64,000 nucleotides of DNA from Streptomyces sp. NBC_01298 (GTDB lineage Bacteria > Actinomycetota > Actinomycetes > Streptomycetales > Streptomycetaceae), in the NCBI RefSeq assembly GCF_035978755.1, contig NZ_CP108414.1:1674001-1738000 (forward strand). Direction: 5' to 3'. How positions within the stretch are numbered: position 1 is the stretch's first letter; the number at the start of each line of letters is the position of its first letter. A program made the position numbers and the translations under genes. The notes under the pieces were generated by a model, which was not told the origin of the DNA, searched no databases, and was given only the letters and a program-made list of their open reading frames with translations. Shown here in pieces: positions 18,921 through 28,009 of the stretch.

Positions 18921-18958
18921 CCGCAGGGGCGCGCCGTCGAAACGGTGCGCCCCTGCGG
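18921..18958 (-). terminator. strong hairpin after alc
   Basis: A 17-base arm CCGCAGGGGCGCGCCGT pairs with ACGGTGCGCCCCTGCGG, one mismatch, with a 4-base CGAA loop. It lies 56 bases past the alc stop and marks the end of the allB-alc transcript. Confidence 0.8.
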
Positions 18959-19013
18959 GGTGTTCGCGCATGCCCCGGGGGTGTCGGCCCCCGGGGCGGT
19001 CACGAGGGTGGCG

Positions 19014-20132
19014 TCAGCCGCCCAGCTCCTGGTGACGGGCGGTGTGCGCGGCGGTGCCGGCCTCCGTCAGCGCACCGAAGAGGCGCAGGCGGGAGAAGCC
19101 GCCGTCCGGGAAGATGTCGATGCGCACGTGCGTGCCGACCGCCGGGGCGTCGAGCACGAAGCGGTGGTTGGTGTCGGGCTGCAGGCGGGTGCGCGGCAGG
19201 AACTCGGTCCACTCGCCCTCCTCGCCCGTCTTGATCGACAGCGAGGCCCAGCCGGCCGAGTTGCCCTTGAGGTACGCGGTGTCGATCTCGACGGCGCGGA
19301 TCTCGGACTCGGCGACGAGCTGGTAGCGGATCCAGTCGTTGCCGTTGTCACGGCGACGGGCGGTCTCCCAGCCGTCGTCCATCTTGCGGGAGCGGCCCGG
19401 GTTGATGGTGTTGGTCGGCGGGGAGTAGAAGCGGTTGGAGGCGTCCTGGACGGAGCCGCCGTTCTCCAGGGCCACCACGTCGAAGGAGCCGAGCGCCGCG
19501 AGCCACTTGGGGTCGGGGACGACCTCGCCGTAGACGCGCAGGCGGGCGATGCCGCCGTCGGGGTGCTGGTTGACGCGCAGGTGCGTGAAGCGCTGCTCCA
19601 CGTCGATCTCGAAGCCGTTGGCCGCGTGGCCGCCGACGGGGGTGCGGGCGACGATGGTCGTCCACTTGATGTCGTCGCCCTGGAGCTCCGCCGGGGTCGG
19701 CGCGAGGGCGCCCTCCCAGTTGGTGGCCTCTACGGAGACGGCCTGCGGCATGTTGCCGCGGAAGTGGGCGGTGTCCACGACGATGCCGCGGATGACGCCG
19801 GGGGCGCCCAGGCGGACGAGCGCCCAGTCGTGGTCCTCGGGGGTCGGCCAGGGCTGGGTGGCGGAGATGCCGCGGCGGCGGCGGGTCTCCCAGCCGTCCA
19901 TGACCTTGCCCTTGTGGCCGAAGTCCTCGGGGTCGAAGTGCGCGGCCTCGGAGATCAGCAGGTTCTCGCGCTGGGCGAAGAACTCGTCGTTGGCCTCGAT
20001 GACACCGGCGCCGAGTTCACGGGCGGCGAGGTTCGCGTACTGGGTGAACGGGAAGTCCGCGCTGCGGTAGTCCGCGTACGGGTCGCCGCCTCCGTACGGG
20101 TTCGCGTTGCCGGTGAAGGATTCAATCGCCAC
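19014..20132 (-). CDS. alc: allantoicase
   Basis: Hydrolyses allantoate to ureidoglycolate and urea in the cytoplasm. The 372-residue protein is two copies of the allantoicase beta-sandwich repeat (about 25-185 and 200-350), each with DGWETRRRR or DDGWETARRR near its start, and HLRVNQHPDGGIARLRVYGE and HVRIDIFPDGGFSRLRLFG near its end. The GTG start at 20132 is set by the allB stop two bases upstream; AAAGG lies about 11 bases before it. It is coupled to allB and shares its promoter. Confidence 0.95.
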   Translation of the reverse strand: MAIESFTGNANPYGGGDPYADYRSADFPFTQYANLAARELGAGVIEANDEFFAQRENLLISEAAHFDPEDFGHKGKVMDGWETRRRRGISATQPWPTPEDHDWALVRLGAPGVIRGIVVDTAHFRGNMPQAVSVEATNWEGALAPTPAELQGDDIKWTTIVARTPVGGHAANGFEIDVEQRFTHLRVNQHPDGGIARLRVYGEVVPDPKWLAALGSFDVVALENGGSVQDASNRFYSPPTNTINPGRSRKMDDGWETARRRDNGNDWIRYQLVAESEIRAVEIDTAYLKGNSAGWASLSIKTGEEGEWTEFLPRTRLQPDTNHRFVLDAPAVGTHVRIDIFPDGGFSRLRLFGALTEAGTAAHTARHQELGG

Positions 20133-20134
20133 TG

Positions 20135-21478
20135 TCAGTTCTGCCTTTCAAGGAGTCGGCCGGTGGGCTCGGACGGGGTGCCGTGGTCGGCGATCTGCGT
20201 TCCGCGCAGCCAGGTGGACTTCACGACGCCGTGCAGGGTCTTGCCCGCGTACGCCGTGACCTGGTTGCGGTGGTGCAGGTGGGCCGGGTCCACGGTGAAG
20301 GTCTCTTCGGGGGCCAGGACGGCGAAGTCGGCGTCGCGGCCGGCCTCGATCGCGCCCTTGCTCGCCAGACCGGCGAGGGCGGCCGGGGCGGCGGACATCC
20401 AGCGGACGACGTCCTCGAGGGTGCGGCCGCGCTTCTTCGCCTCGGTCCAGATGGCCGGAAGGCCCAGTTGGAGGGAGGAGATGCCGCCCCACGCGGTGGC
20501 GAAGTCGCCGGTCTTGAGGTCCGCGGTGGAGGGCGAGTGGTCGGAGACGATGCAGTCGATCGTGCCGTCGGCGAGCGCGTCCCACAGGACGTCCTGGTTC
20601 GCGGACTCGCGGATGGGCGGGCAGCACTTGAACTCGGTGGCGCCGTCCGGGACTTCCTCGGCCGTCAGGGTGAGGAAGTGCGGGCAGGACTCGACGGTGA
20701 TCCGCACGCCCTCGGCCTTGGCCGCGGCGATCAGCGGCAGCGCGGAGGCGGAGGACAGGTGCAGGACGTGGACGCGCGCGTTGAGTCGCTTCGCCTGGTC
20801 GATCAGGTTCTGGATCGCGGTGTTCTCGGCGTCCTGGGGGCGGGAGGCCAGGAAGTCGGCGTACTTGGGGCCGGCGTTCTGCGGCGCGGACTCCAGGTGG
20901 TGCGGGTCCTCGGCGTGCACGATCAGCAGGCCGCCGAAGCCGGTGATCTCGGCGAGCGAGGCGGCCAGCTGCTCCTGGTCGAGGAGCGGGAACTCATCCA
21001 CGCCGGAGGGCGACAGGAAGCACTTGAAGCCGAAGACTCCGGCGTCGTGCAGCGGGCGCAGGTCCTTGACGTTGTCCGGCAGCGCACCGCCCCAGAAGCC
21101 GACGTCCACGTGCGCCTTGGCCCGGGCCACATCCTGCTTGACCACAAGGTTGGCGGTCGTGGTGGTCGGCGGCAGCGAGTTGAGCGGCATGTCGAGGATG
21201 GTGGTGATGCCACCGGCCGCGGCGGCGCGGGTGGCCGTCCAGAAGCCTTCCCACTCGGTACGACCGGGGTCGTTCACGTGGACGTGGGTGTCGACCAGGC
21301 CGGGGAGGAGCACGTCGTCGCCGAAGTCCTCCAGCCGGGCACCGGCCGGTACGTCGGCCTCGTACGGCAGCACGGCCGCGATCTTCCCGCCGGCGACGGC
21401 CACCGAAGCGGCACGCGTCCCCTCGGGGGTGATGACGCGCGTCGAGCGCAGTACCAGTTCCACAGCCAGGTCGGACAC
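20135..21478 (-). CDS. allB: allantoinase
   Basis: Zinc amidohydrolase that opens S-allantoin to allantoate. The dinuclear metal site is seen in [10 protein letters not shown] (about residues 57-66), the carboxylated Lys in [10 protein letters not shown] (about 150), His in IVHAEDPHH (about 187) and VLHLSS (about 243), and Asp in VSDHSPS (about 315). GTG 21478 is chosen because GGGGAGG at 21484-21490 gives ideal spacing and a 447-residue product like known AllB; a GTG at 21502 is the alternative but has no ribosome binding site. First gene of allB-alc, divergent from allR. Confidence 0.94.
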   Translation of the reverse strand: MSDLAVELVLRSTRVITPEGTRAASVAVAGGKIAAVLPYEADVPAGARLEDFGDDVLLPGLVDTHVHVNDPGRTEWEGFWTATRAAAAGGITTILDMPLNSLPPTTTTANLVVKQDVARAKAHVDVGFWGGALPDNVKDLRPLHDAGVFGFKCFLSPSGVDEFPLLDQEQLAASLAEITGFGGLLIVHAEDPHHLESAPQNAGPKYADFLASRPQDAENTAIQNLIDQAKRLNARVHVLHLSSASALPLIAAAKAEGVRITVESCPHFLTLTAEEVPDGATEFKCCPPIRESANQDVLWDALADGTIDCIVSDHSPSTADLKTGDFATAWGGISSLQLGLPAIWTEAKKRGRTLEDVVRWMSAAPAALAGLASKGAIEAGRDADFAVLAPEETFTVDPAHLHHRNQVTAYAGKTLHGVVKSTWLRGTQIADHGTPSEPTGRLLERQN

Positions 21479-21496
21479 CGGAACCTCCCCATCTAC

Positions 21497-21528
21497 TTCC
21501 ACAGAGCGAAATTCAACGTTCTGTTGAC
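21497..21528. promoter_or_regulatory. allB upstream operators: TCAACG-TTC-TGTTGA and a weak AllR half-palindrome
   Basis: TCAACG-TTC-TGTTGA at 21513-21527 is one of four good copies of this palindrome in the window (also at aceB, uraD and the catalase gene). Next to it TTCCA-CAGAG-CGAAA (21497-21511) resembles the AllR-type box. Both lie 19-50 bases upstream of the allB start. Confidence 0.55.
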
Positions 21529-21605
21529 GGAGTCTTCACGTCGATCCGGAACCAGTCAAGAGCGCCCGGACGGACCACTGACGGCGGCGTATCGCAATTG
21601 GAGGT

Positions 21606-21649
21606 TTCCACAGGATGGAATTAAGATTTCGCTATGCAGAATGTAGCTA
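21606..21649 (+). promoter_or_regulatory. paired AllR-type operators and allR promoter
   Basis: TTCCA-CAGGA-TGGAA (21606-21620) and TTTCG-CTATG-CAGAA (21627-21641) have centres 21 bp apart. The second fills the 17-base spacer between TTAAGA (21621-21626) and TAGCTA (21644-21649), a fair promoter reading into allR. Binding here would repress allR itself. The rest of the 328-base allB-allR gap shows nothing else clear to me. Confidence 0.65.
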
Positions 21650-21806
21650 CCACCACCAGGAACCGGACCGGTAACTTCCCGGGGACCTCCGCCACCAGGA
21701 CAAACCACCTCTGACCGGCGAGGACGGCATCGCCCCGGCTCTAGGGCCGACGCAGACCGACCGGTAGGCTGCTTGCTTGCCTGCCAGCACCGAAAGGACC
21801 GCGCCC

Positions 21807-22610
21807 GTGCCGACGTCCAGCGCCAGCACCACCGACGCCTCCACCAAGCCCACCGCCGCCAGCGGTGGCGTCCAGTCCCTCGAGCGCGCCTTCGATCTCC
21901 TCGAACGCATGGCCGATGCCGGTGGCGAGGTCGGCCTCAGCGAGCTCTCCGCCGCCAGCGGTCTGCCGCTGCCCACCATCCATCGCCTCATGCGCACCCT
22001 CGTGGCGTGCGGCTACGTCCGGCAGCAGCCCAACCGACGGTACTCCCTCGGACCCCGGCTGATCCGCCTCGGCGAGTCCGCGTCGCGGCTGCTGGGCACC
22101 TGGGCCCGCCCCTACCTGGCGCGCCTGGTCGAGGAGACCGGCGAGACCGCGAACATGGCCCTGCTCGACGGGGACGAGATCGTCTACGTCGCCCAGGTGC
22201 CGTCCAAGCACTCGATGCGCATGTTCACCGAGGTCGGCCGCCGGGTGCTGCCGCACTCCACCGGCGTGGGCAAGGCGCTGCTCGCCTACACCCCCGCGGA
22301 CGAGGTACGGGCCCTGCTCGCGCGCACCGGGATGCCGGCCGCGACCGAGAAGACCATCACCACCCCCGAGGGCTTCCTGGACGCCCTGGAGGTCGTCCGG
22401 CGGGTGGGCTACGCGGTCGACGACAACGAGCAGGAGATAGGAGTCCGCTGCCTGGCGGTCTCCGTGCCGAACTCGCCGACCGCCGCCGCGATCTCCATCT
22501 CCGGCCCGGCCGGCCGGGTGACCGAGGCCGTGGCCGAGTCCTTCGTGCCGATCCTCCAGGGTGTCGCGGCCGAGCTGTCGGTGGCCCTGCAGAGCCAGAA
22601 CCCGGCGTAG
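21807..22610 (+). CDS. allR: IclR family repressor of the allantoin pathway
   Basis: DNA-binding repressor whose family representative in Streptomyces coelicolor responds to allantoin and glyoxylate and controls allB, alc and aceB. The IclR winged helix spans about residues 23-85 (SLERAFDLLERMADAG, LSELSAASGLPLPTIHRLMRTL) and the ligand-binding domain about 95-265 (LPHSTGVGKALLAY, DDNEQEIGVRCLAVSVPN with the conserved Cys). GTG 21807 has AAAGGA eight bases upstream; an in-frame start at 21777 lacks one. Divergent from allB-alc, autoregulation is likely from the operator layout. Confidence 0.92.
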   Translation: MPTSSASTTDASTKPTAASGGVQSLERAFDLLERMADAGGEVGLSELSAASGLPLPTIHRLMRTLVACGYVRQQPNRRYSLGPRLIRLGESASRLLGTWARPYLARLVEETGETANMALLDGDEIVYVAQVPSKHSMRMFTEVGRRVLPHSTGVGKALLAYTPADEVRALLARTGMPAATEKTITTPEGFLDALEVVRRVGYAVDDNEQEIGVRCLAVSVPNSPTAAAISISGPAGRVTEAVAESFVPILQGVAAELSVALQSQNPA

Positions 22611-22620
22611 GCGAGCCGCC

Positions 22621-22673
22621 CGTACGGCAAAGGCCCCGGCCCCCTCGAAGGGGGCCGGGGCCTTTGCCGTACG
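22621..22673. terminator. perfect 25-bp bidirectional hairpin
   Basis: Arms 22621-22645 and 22649-22673 are exactly complementary around a CGA loop, with AAAGGCC/GGCCTTT ends. It sits between the convergent allR and ABC exporter genes and can stop transcription both ways. Confidence 0.92.
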
Positions 22674-22675
22674 CC

Positions 22676-23359
22676 CTACGCGGCCGGGACCACCTCGGTG
22701 AGGCGGCCGTCGGTCATCGTCGTGGTGCGGTCCATGCGCTCCAGGTGGGCGTGGTCGTGGGTGACCAGCACGGTGGCGGTGGAGCGCTCCCGGGTGAGCG
22801 TGACCAGCAGGTCCAGGATCGCGGCGCCGCGCTCGTGGTCGAGGGCGCTGGTGGGCTCGTCGACCAGGAGCACGGCGGGCTCGTTCATCAGGGCGCGGGC
22901 GATGTTGATCCGCTGGCGCTGCCCCCCGGAGAGCTGGTGCGGCCGCTTGTCGGCCTTGTCGGCCAGCCCCACCGCGTCCAGCAGCTCCAGGGCCCGCCCC
23001 CGTACGGCCCGCGCGGGGCGGCCCGAGAGGTGGGCCATGACCTGGAGCTGTTCGGCGGCGGTGAGCGAGGCCAGCAGGTTCGGCTGCTGGAAGACGATGC
23101 CGATCTTCTCCCGGCGCAGCGTCGCCTTCTCCCCCGGGCCGAGCTCCGAGGCGTCCTGCCCCGCCACGACCACCCGGCCGCTGTCGGGCGTGACCAGGGT
23201 GGCGGCGACCGCCAGCAGGCTCGACTTCCCGGAACCGGAGGGACCGACCACCGCCGTCAGGGTGCCGGCGGGCACCTCCAGCCCGACCGCGTCCAGCGCC
23301 GTGAGGCGGCCGTCGCCGTCCGGGTAGGTGAGGGTCACGTCGTGCACGAGCAGGGTCAT
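22676..23359 (-). CDS. ABC transporter ATPase (MacB/LolD-like)
   Basis: ATP-binding protein of an FtsX-type exporter, 227 residues. Walker A GPSGSGKS (about 39-46), signature LSGGQRQRINIARAL (about 140), Walker [13 protein letters not shown] (about 160) and the switch His in VTHDHAH are intact. It is the second gene after the permease, with a four-base overlap (23356-23359). With the divergent two-component system it forms the common antibiotic/envelope-stress detoxification module; this link is inference. Confidence 0.92.
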   Translation of the reverse strand: MTLLVHDVTLTYPDGDGRLTALDAVGLEVPAGTLTAVVGPSGSGKSSLLAVAATLVTPDSGRVVVAGQDASELGPGEKATLRREKIGIVFQQPNLLASLTAAEQLQVMAHLSGRPARAVRGRALELLDAVGLADKADKRPHQLSGGQRQRINIARALMNEPAVLLVDEPTSALDHERGAAILDLLVTLTRERSTATVLVTHDHAHLERMDRTTTMTDGRLTEVVPAA

Positions 23360-24447
23360 CGGGCGCTCCCGAGAGCGGTCAGGGGGTCTACGGCGGTGAT
23401 CCGCCGGATGGACAGGGCGGCGCCCAGTGCGCCGAGCGCGATCATGACGGCGGCCGGGACCAGCACGGTGGCGGCGTCGAGCACGAAGGGCACGTCACCG
23501 CCGCTGATCAGGGCTCCGAACCCGGCCGCGAGCGCGGTGCCGGCGCCGGTGCCGAGCGCCAGCATCACCACCGCCTGCCCGAGGGCGTCCTTGAGCAGGT
23601 ACGGGGTGGAGGCGCCCAGCGCCTTCAGCACCGCGATGTCCCCGCTGCGCTGGATGGTCCACACCGTGAAGAAGGCCCCTATGACGAGGGCCGAGATGGC
23701 GAAGAGGAACCCGCGCATCAGCTGGAGCGAGCCGTTCTCGGAGGTGTAGGAGCCGATCGCGCTCAGGGCCTCGTCGACGGTCTGCGCCTTGGTGGCGGTG
23801 GCCTTGTCGCCGGCCGCCCAGTCGACTCCGCCCTTGCCGTCCAGGGCCACGACGGTGGCCAGGGTGTCGATGGAGGTGCCGGGGTTCCCGACGCGCTGCC
23901 AGTCGTTGAGGTCCATCCAGACGACCGGGGTGTGGCTGTAGGCGGCGGTGCCGGAGACGGCGGCCACGGTCATCTCGACCTGGCCGATCCTGAGCTTGGA
24001 TCCGGCGGTCAGGCCGCCGAGCTCCTTGGCGGCCTTCTCGGTGAGGACCACCTGCCCCTGGGCGAGCCCGCTCCCCCACGGCGCGAGGGAGCCCGCCGGG
24101 TCCACGCCGAAGACGGACACGCCCGCCGTGCGCTCACCCGAGACGACGTTGGTGGTGCGGATGCCCAGCGGCTGCGCCGAGGTGACCCCGGGCTGCTCCC
24201 GCCAGGCCAGCCAGGCCTTCTCGGGCACCTGGGAGTTGGTGAAGGAGACCTTCTGGTCCCCGGTGGGCGCGGCGAACGCGAGGCGGGTGGTGGCGGGCAG
24301 GCCGGTGATGGCCGAGATGTTCTCCCGGGCCAGTCCCGCGGTGAGCCCGGACAACAGGCCGACCAGCAGCGTGATCAGCAGGACCACCGAGCCCATCAGG
24401 GCGAAGCGGCCCTTCGCGAACCGTAGATCTCTCCATGCGACGAACAT
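23356..24447 (-). CDS. FtsX-like ABC transporter permease
   Basis: Membrane subunit of 363 residues with the MacB/FtsX layout: first membrane helix (MGSVVLLITLLVGLLSGLTAG, about 15-35), a large extracytoplasmic domain of about 200 residues, then three helices at the C-terminus (FAISALVIGAFFTVW, VVMLALGTGAGTALAAG, VLVPAAVMIALGALGAAL). ATG 24447 with GGTGGGG upstream gives a normal start MFVAWRDLRFAKGRFAL; an in-frame upstream start at 24492 is less likely. It is divergent from the sensor kinase gene (134-base shared promoter region). Confidence 0.88.
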   Translation of the reverse strand: MFVAWRDLRFAKGRFALMGSVVLLITLLVGLLSGLTAGLARENISAITGLPATTRLAFAAPTGDQKVSFTNSQVPEKAWLAWREQPGVTSAQPLGIRTTNVVSGERTAGVSVFGVDPAGSLAPWGSGLAQGQVVLTEKAAKELGGLTAGSKLRIGQVEMTVAAVSGTAAYSHTPVVWMDLNDWQRVGNPGTSIDTLATVVALDGKGGVDWAAGDKATATKAQTVDEALSAIGSYTSENGSLQLMRGFLFAISALVIGAFFTVWTIQRSGDIAVLKALGASTPYLLKDALGQAVVMLALGTGAGTALAAGFGALISGGDVPFVLDAATVLVPAAVMIALGALGAALSIRRITAVDPLTALGSAR

Positions 24448-24581
24448 GTTCCCCACCTTGGTCTTCCGCGTGGACACAAGGCATCGCGCCACAGTAGGGA
24501 TCCTCGTATCGAAGGGCGCACGAAGACATCAATCCTTTGGTTGACCGGGGCGCCCGGACCCGGACTTACGCTGGTCAGGCC

Positions 24582-25784
24582 ATGACTGCTCCCCCCTCGC
24601 CCCCCACGCCCGGTGTCCGCACCCTCACCCCGGTCTCCCGCGTCCTGCGGCTGTGCCTGCACGCCCTGCTCTTCGGCCTGCTCGCCCTCGCCGCCGGGCG
24701 GGCCGTCGCCGACTCCGCGCCGCGCGCGGGCTGGGTGGTCGCGGCCTGCGCGCTCCTGGCCGCCGTGTACGTCGCGGGCGTACGGACCCCCGTGGTGCAC
24801 AGCTCGGCGCGCGCCGGGGCGGTGTGGCTGGCGGGATTGTGCGCCGCCTGGGCCGCGCTGCTGGTGGTCTCCCCCGACGGGCTGTGGATCGCCTTCCCGC
24901 TGTACTTCCTGGAGCTGCACCTGCTGCGGCTGCGCTGGGGCGTGGCGGCCGTCGCGGCGACGGCGGCCGCGGCGATCGGGGGCTTCCTGGCGCACAGCAG
25001 CGCGGTGACCCCGGGGGCTTTCCTCGGGCCGCTGCTGGGCGGCGCCGTGGCGGTGGCGACCGTACTGGGCTACCAGGCGCTGTACCGGGAGAGCGAGCGG
25101 CGCCGCGAGCTGATCGAGGAGCTCATCACGACCCGGGCCGAGCTGGCCGCGGCCGAACGGGGCGCCGGGATCCTGGCGGAGCGGGAGCGCCTGGCCCGGG
25201 AGATCCACGACACCCTCGCCCAGGGCCTGTCCTCCATCCAGCTGCTCCTGCGGGCCGCGGAGCGCAGCCTGCCCGAGGACTCGGCGGCCCTTCCGCACAT
25301 CGGCCGGGCCCGGGAGGCCGCGCAGGAGAACCTCGCCGAGGCGCGTCGCTTCGTACGGGCCCTCACGCCTCCGGACCTGGAGCACGGGTCCCTGCCGGCC
25401 GCGCTGGAACGACTGTGCTCGGGAGCGCCGGGCCCCCGGGTCCGCTTCTCCCTGAGCGGCACCCCGCGCCCCCTCCCCACGCCCTATGAGGTGGCGCTGC
25501 TGCGGATCGCGCAGTCCGCGCTGGCCAATGTGGTGCGGCACGCGGGGGCCGGGCGCGCCGAGATCACCCTGACCTTCATGGACTCCTCGGTGACCCTGGA
25601 CATCGTCGACGACGGCAAGGGCTTCGACCCCACGTCCGCGCCCTCCGGCGAGGGCGGCTTCGGACTGCCCGCGATGCGCTCGCGCGCCGAGACGCTCAGC
25701 GGCCTGTTCACGGTCGAATCCGCCCCCGGCCAGGGCACCGCCGTGGCCGTCACCCTTCCCCTGCCCGCGGAGGCCCTGTCATGA
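24582..25784 (+). CDS. NarL-type sensor histidine kinase
   Basis: Membrane sensor kinase of 400 residues. About five membrane segments occupy residues 20-170. A cytoplasmic HisKA_3 domain follows with phospho-acceptor His209 in AREIHDTLAQGLSSI, then the ATP-binding domain with NVVRHAGAG (N box) and DIVDDGKGFDP and GGFGLPAMRSRAE (G boxes). The signal is unknown; the adjacent exporter suggests it senses what the exporter removes. ATG 24582 is in the correct frame; the start has no strong ribosome binding site. Its TGA overlaps the next start as ATGA. Confidence 0.92.
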   Translation: MTAPPSPPTPGVRTLTPVSRVLRLCLHALLFGLLALAAGRAVADSAPRAGWVVAACALLAAVYVAGVRTPVVHSSARAGAVWLAGLCAAWAALLVVSPDGLWIAFPLYFLELHLLRLRWGVAAVAATAAAAIGGFLAHSSAVTPGAFLGPLLGGAVAVATVLGYQALYRESERRRELIEELITTRAELAAAERGAGILAERERLAREIHDTLAQGLSSIQLLLRAAERSLPEDSAALPHIGRAREAAQENLAEARRFVRALTPPDLEHGSLPAALERLCSGAPGPRVRFSLSGTPRPLPTPYEVALLRIAQSALANVVRHAGAGRAEITLTFMDSSVTLDIVDDGKGFDPTSAPSGEGGFGLPAMRSRAETLSGLFTVESAPGQGTAVAVTLPLPAEALS

Positions 25785-26416
25785 CCATCCGGCTGCTCCT
25801 CGCCGACGACCACCCGGTGGTCCGGGCCGGGCTGCGCGCGGTGCTGGACACGGAGCCGGACTTCGAAGTGGTGGCGGAGGCGGCGACGGCGGAACGCGCG
25901 GTGGAGCTGGCCGCCTCCGCCGGGGTCGACGTGGTCCTGATGGACCTCCAGTTCGGCCCCGGCGGCGGCATGCACGGCTCGGCGGCCACGGCCCTGATCA
26001 CGGCCGGGTCCCCGTCCCCCCGGGTCCTGGTCCTGACCACGTACGACACCGACGCGGACATCCTGGCGGCGGTGGAGGCGGGTGCTTCGGGCTACCTCCT
26101 CAAGGACGCCCCGCCGGAGGAACTGGCGGCGGCGGTCCGCACCGCGGCGGCCGGCCAGTCGGCGCTGGCCCCGGCGGTGGCGCTGCGCCTGATGGACCGC
26201 ATGCGGACCCCGGCGGAGGCCCTGACCAAGCGGGAGCTGGAGGTCCTCCAACTGGTCGCGGACGGCCTGTCGAACCAGCAGATCTCCAAACAGCTCTTCC
26301 TGAGCCAGGCCACGGTCAAATCCCACCTGGTCCACATCTACGCGAAACTGGGCGTCGACTCCCGCACCTCGGCAGTAGCCGCGGCGGCGACCCGCCGCCT
26401 GATCCGGACGCCGTAG
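25781..26416 (+). CDS. LuxR/NarL family response regulator
   Basis: Two-domain response regulator of 211 residues, partner of the kinase just upstream with which it overlaps by four bases. The receiver has the acidic pocket LLLADDHPVV (Asp9, Asp10) and phospho-acceptor Asp55 in VVLMDLQFG, plus Lys in LLKDAPP. The C-terminal LuxR helix-turn-helix is LTKRELEVLQLVADGLSNQQ to SQATVKSHLVHIYAKLGVDSR (about 148-195). Likely targets are the divergent ABC exporter and its own operon. Confidence 0.94.
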   Translation: MTIRLLLADDHPVVRAGLRAVLDTEPDFEVVAEAATAERAVELAASAGVDVVLMDLQFGPGGGMHGSAATALITAGSPSPRVLVLTTYDTDADILAAVEAGASGYLLKDAPPEELAAAVRTAAAGQSALAPAVALRLMDRMRTPAEALTKRELEVLQLVADGLSNQQISKQLFLSQATVKSHLVHIYAKLGVDSRTSAVAAAATRRLIRTP

Positions 26417-26435
26417 GCAAGGCCTTTCAGCGCGG

Positions 26436-27923
26436 CTACGCCACCCAGTACGGCCGCTCCACCGCCGAAGGCAGCGGCACGCCTCCGTGGAAGGCCTCCG
26501 CCAGTCTTCGTACGCCCTCGTCCAGCCACTGCGCCGGGAGCGTGTACGGGATGCGCAGCCGGTGTTCGAAGGTTCCGGGGTCCACTCCGAAGCGCGCGCC
26601 CCGGCCGATGTTGACGCCGGCCGCCGCGGCCCGGTCCGCCAGCGCGGAGCTGACCGGCTCGCCCAGGTCGACCCAGAGCGAGAGTCCGCCCGGCGGCACC
26701 TGCCAGGACCATTCCGGGGTGTGCCGCTCCAGCGAGGCGATCAGTGCCGCCCGCTGCCCGCGCACCTGCTCCAGCCGCGCGGGCAGGGTCCGCTCCAGGC
26801 CTTCCAGCAGCGGGAGCGCCACCAGCTGGTCCAGGACCGAGCCGGTCATGTCGACCGCCACCCGTACCGCCGTCAGCTCCGTGATCATCTTGGCGGTGGC
26901 CCGGATCCACCCGACCCGCAGCCCGCCCCAGTGGGTCTTGCTCAGCGAGCCGATGGTCACCACGTGATCGGCCCCGCCGCGCGGCGCGAGCGAGGCCGTC
27001 GGGGCGGGCGCGGGCACGTCGAGCGCGATGTCGGCGATGGTCTCGTCGACCACCAGCCAGGTCCCGGTCCGCCGGGTCGCCTCCAGCAGGCGCAGCCGCT
27101 GCTCCTCCGGCATCAGCGCGCCCGTCGGGTTGTGGAAGTCGGGGATCACGTAGGCGAGCCTCGGCACGGTCTGGCGCAGCGCGGACTCGGCGATCTCCAG
27201 GTCCCAGCCCGCGTCGGAGACCGCGATCGACCCGGTGCGCAGCCGCGCGTGGCGCAGGGCGTCCAGGGCGTTGGCGTAGGTCGGGTTCTCGGTCATCACC
27301 CGGTCGCCGGGCCGGCACAGCAGGCTCACCACCAGGGCGAAGGCCTGCTGCGCGCCCGCGGTGACGAGGATCTGCTCCGGGCGGGTCGCCAGTCCCCGGC
27401 GGGTGAACCGCTCCGCGATGGCGGTCCGCAGGTCGGGCAGCCCGAAGGGGTGGTAGCCGGGGCTGCGGGCGAAGGCCGGGAGCCTGGGCGCGGCCCAGGC
27501 CACGGCGTCGGTGAGGGTGTCCTCGGCGGCGCCCATGGCGGCGATGGCGAGGTCGATGCCGGGGTCGCCGTCGGCCTGGTAGCCGCCGGCGCCGACGATG
27601 GCGTGCGCGCCGACCGGCCGGTGTCCTTCGGGGAGCTCGGTCCAGGTGCCGGAACCGCGGCGGCTGCGGACGTAGCCGCTCTCGCGCAGGAGGTCGTAGG
27701 CGCCGGTGACGGTGGCCCGGCTGGCGCCGACCGCCTCGGCGAGTTCGCGTTCGGCGGGCAGCCGCACGTGCAGGGCGATCCGGCCGTCGAGGATCAGGGT
27801 GCGGACGGCGTCGGCCAGGGCCCGGTACCCGGGGCGGGCCCGTACCTCCGCCGGGAGCAGGGCCGCGAGCTGGCGGCTGCCGATCGTTCTGTCCGCCGTC
27901 TGGACCACTCGCCCGTTTGCCAT
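26436..27923 (-). CDS. MocR family regulator (GntR helix-turn-helix fused to class I aminotransferase fold)
   Basis: Transcription factor of 495 residues. The GntR winged helix is at about 20-95 (YRALADAVRTLILDGRI, LPAERELAEAVGASRATVTGAYDLLRESGYV). The aminotransferase-like domain (about 110-490) keeps the PLP residues: NPTYAN, PDFHNPTG and the Lys in SLSKTHWGG. Relatives sense PLP or an aldimine. ATG 27923 has GGGGAGG six bases upstream. It is divergent from a small gene at 28010, and the 86-base gap carries four ATTGGC hexamers, its probable operator. Confidence 0.9.
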   Translation of the reverse strand: MANGRVVQTADRTIGSRQLAALLPAEVRARPGYRALADAVRTLILDGRIALHVRLPAERELAEAVGASRATVTGAYDLLRESGYVRSRRGSGTWTELPEGHRPVGAHAIVGAGGYQADGDPGIDLAIAAMGAAEDTLTDAVAWAAPRLPAFARSPGYHPFGLPDLRTAIAERFTRRGLATRPEQILVTAGAQQAFALVVSLLCRPGDRVMTENPTYANALDALRHARLRTGSIAVSDAGWDLEIAESALRQTVPRLAYVIPDFHNPTGALMPEEQRLRLLEATRRTGTWLVVDETIADIALDVPAPAPTASLAPRGGADHVVTIGSLSKTHWGGLRVGWIRATAKMITELTAVRVAVDMTGSVLDQLVALPLLEGLERTLPARLEQVRGQRAALIASLERHTPEWSWQVPPGGLSLWVDLGEPVSSALADRAAAAGVNIGRGARFGVDPGTFEHRLRIPYTLPAQWLDEGVRRLAEAFHGGVPLPSAVERPYWVA

Positions 27924-27937
27924 GCCAACCTCCCCTG

Positions 27938-27997
27938 ATTGGCTCTGCCTGCCAGGCCAATCCAGGTCCAGAATCGCTGTATTGGCCGCCGATTGGC
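27938..27997. promoter_or_regulatory. ATTGGC operator cluster of the MocR regulator
   Basis: ATTGGC at 27938-27943 and its inverse GCCAAT at 27956-27961 form a palindrome; two direct ATTGGC copies follow at 27981-27986 and 27992-27997, 11 bp apart, the last touching the AAGGAG of the small gene at 28010. MocR-type regulators usually bind direct plus inverted repeats in the gap to a divergent gene. Confidence 0.65.
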
Positions 27998-28009
27998 AAG
28001 GAGTACGCA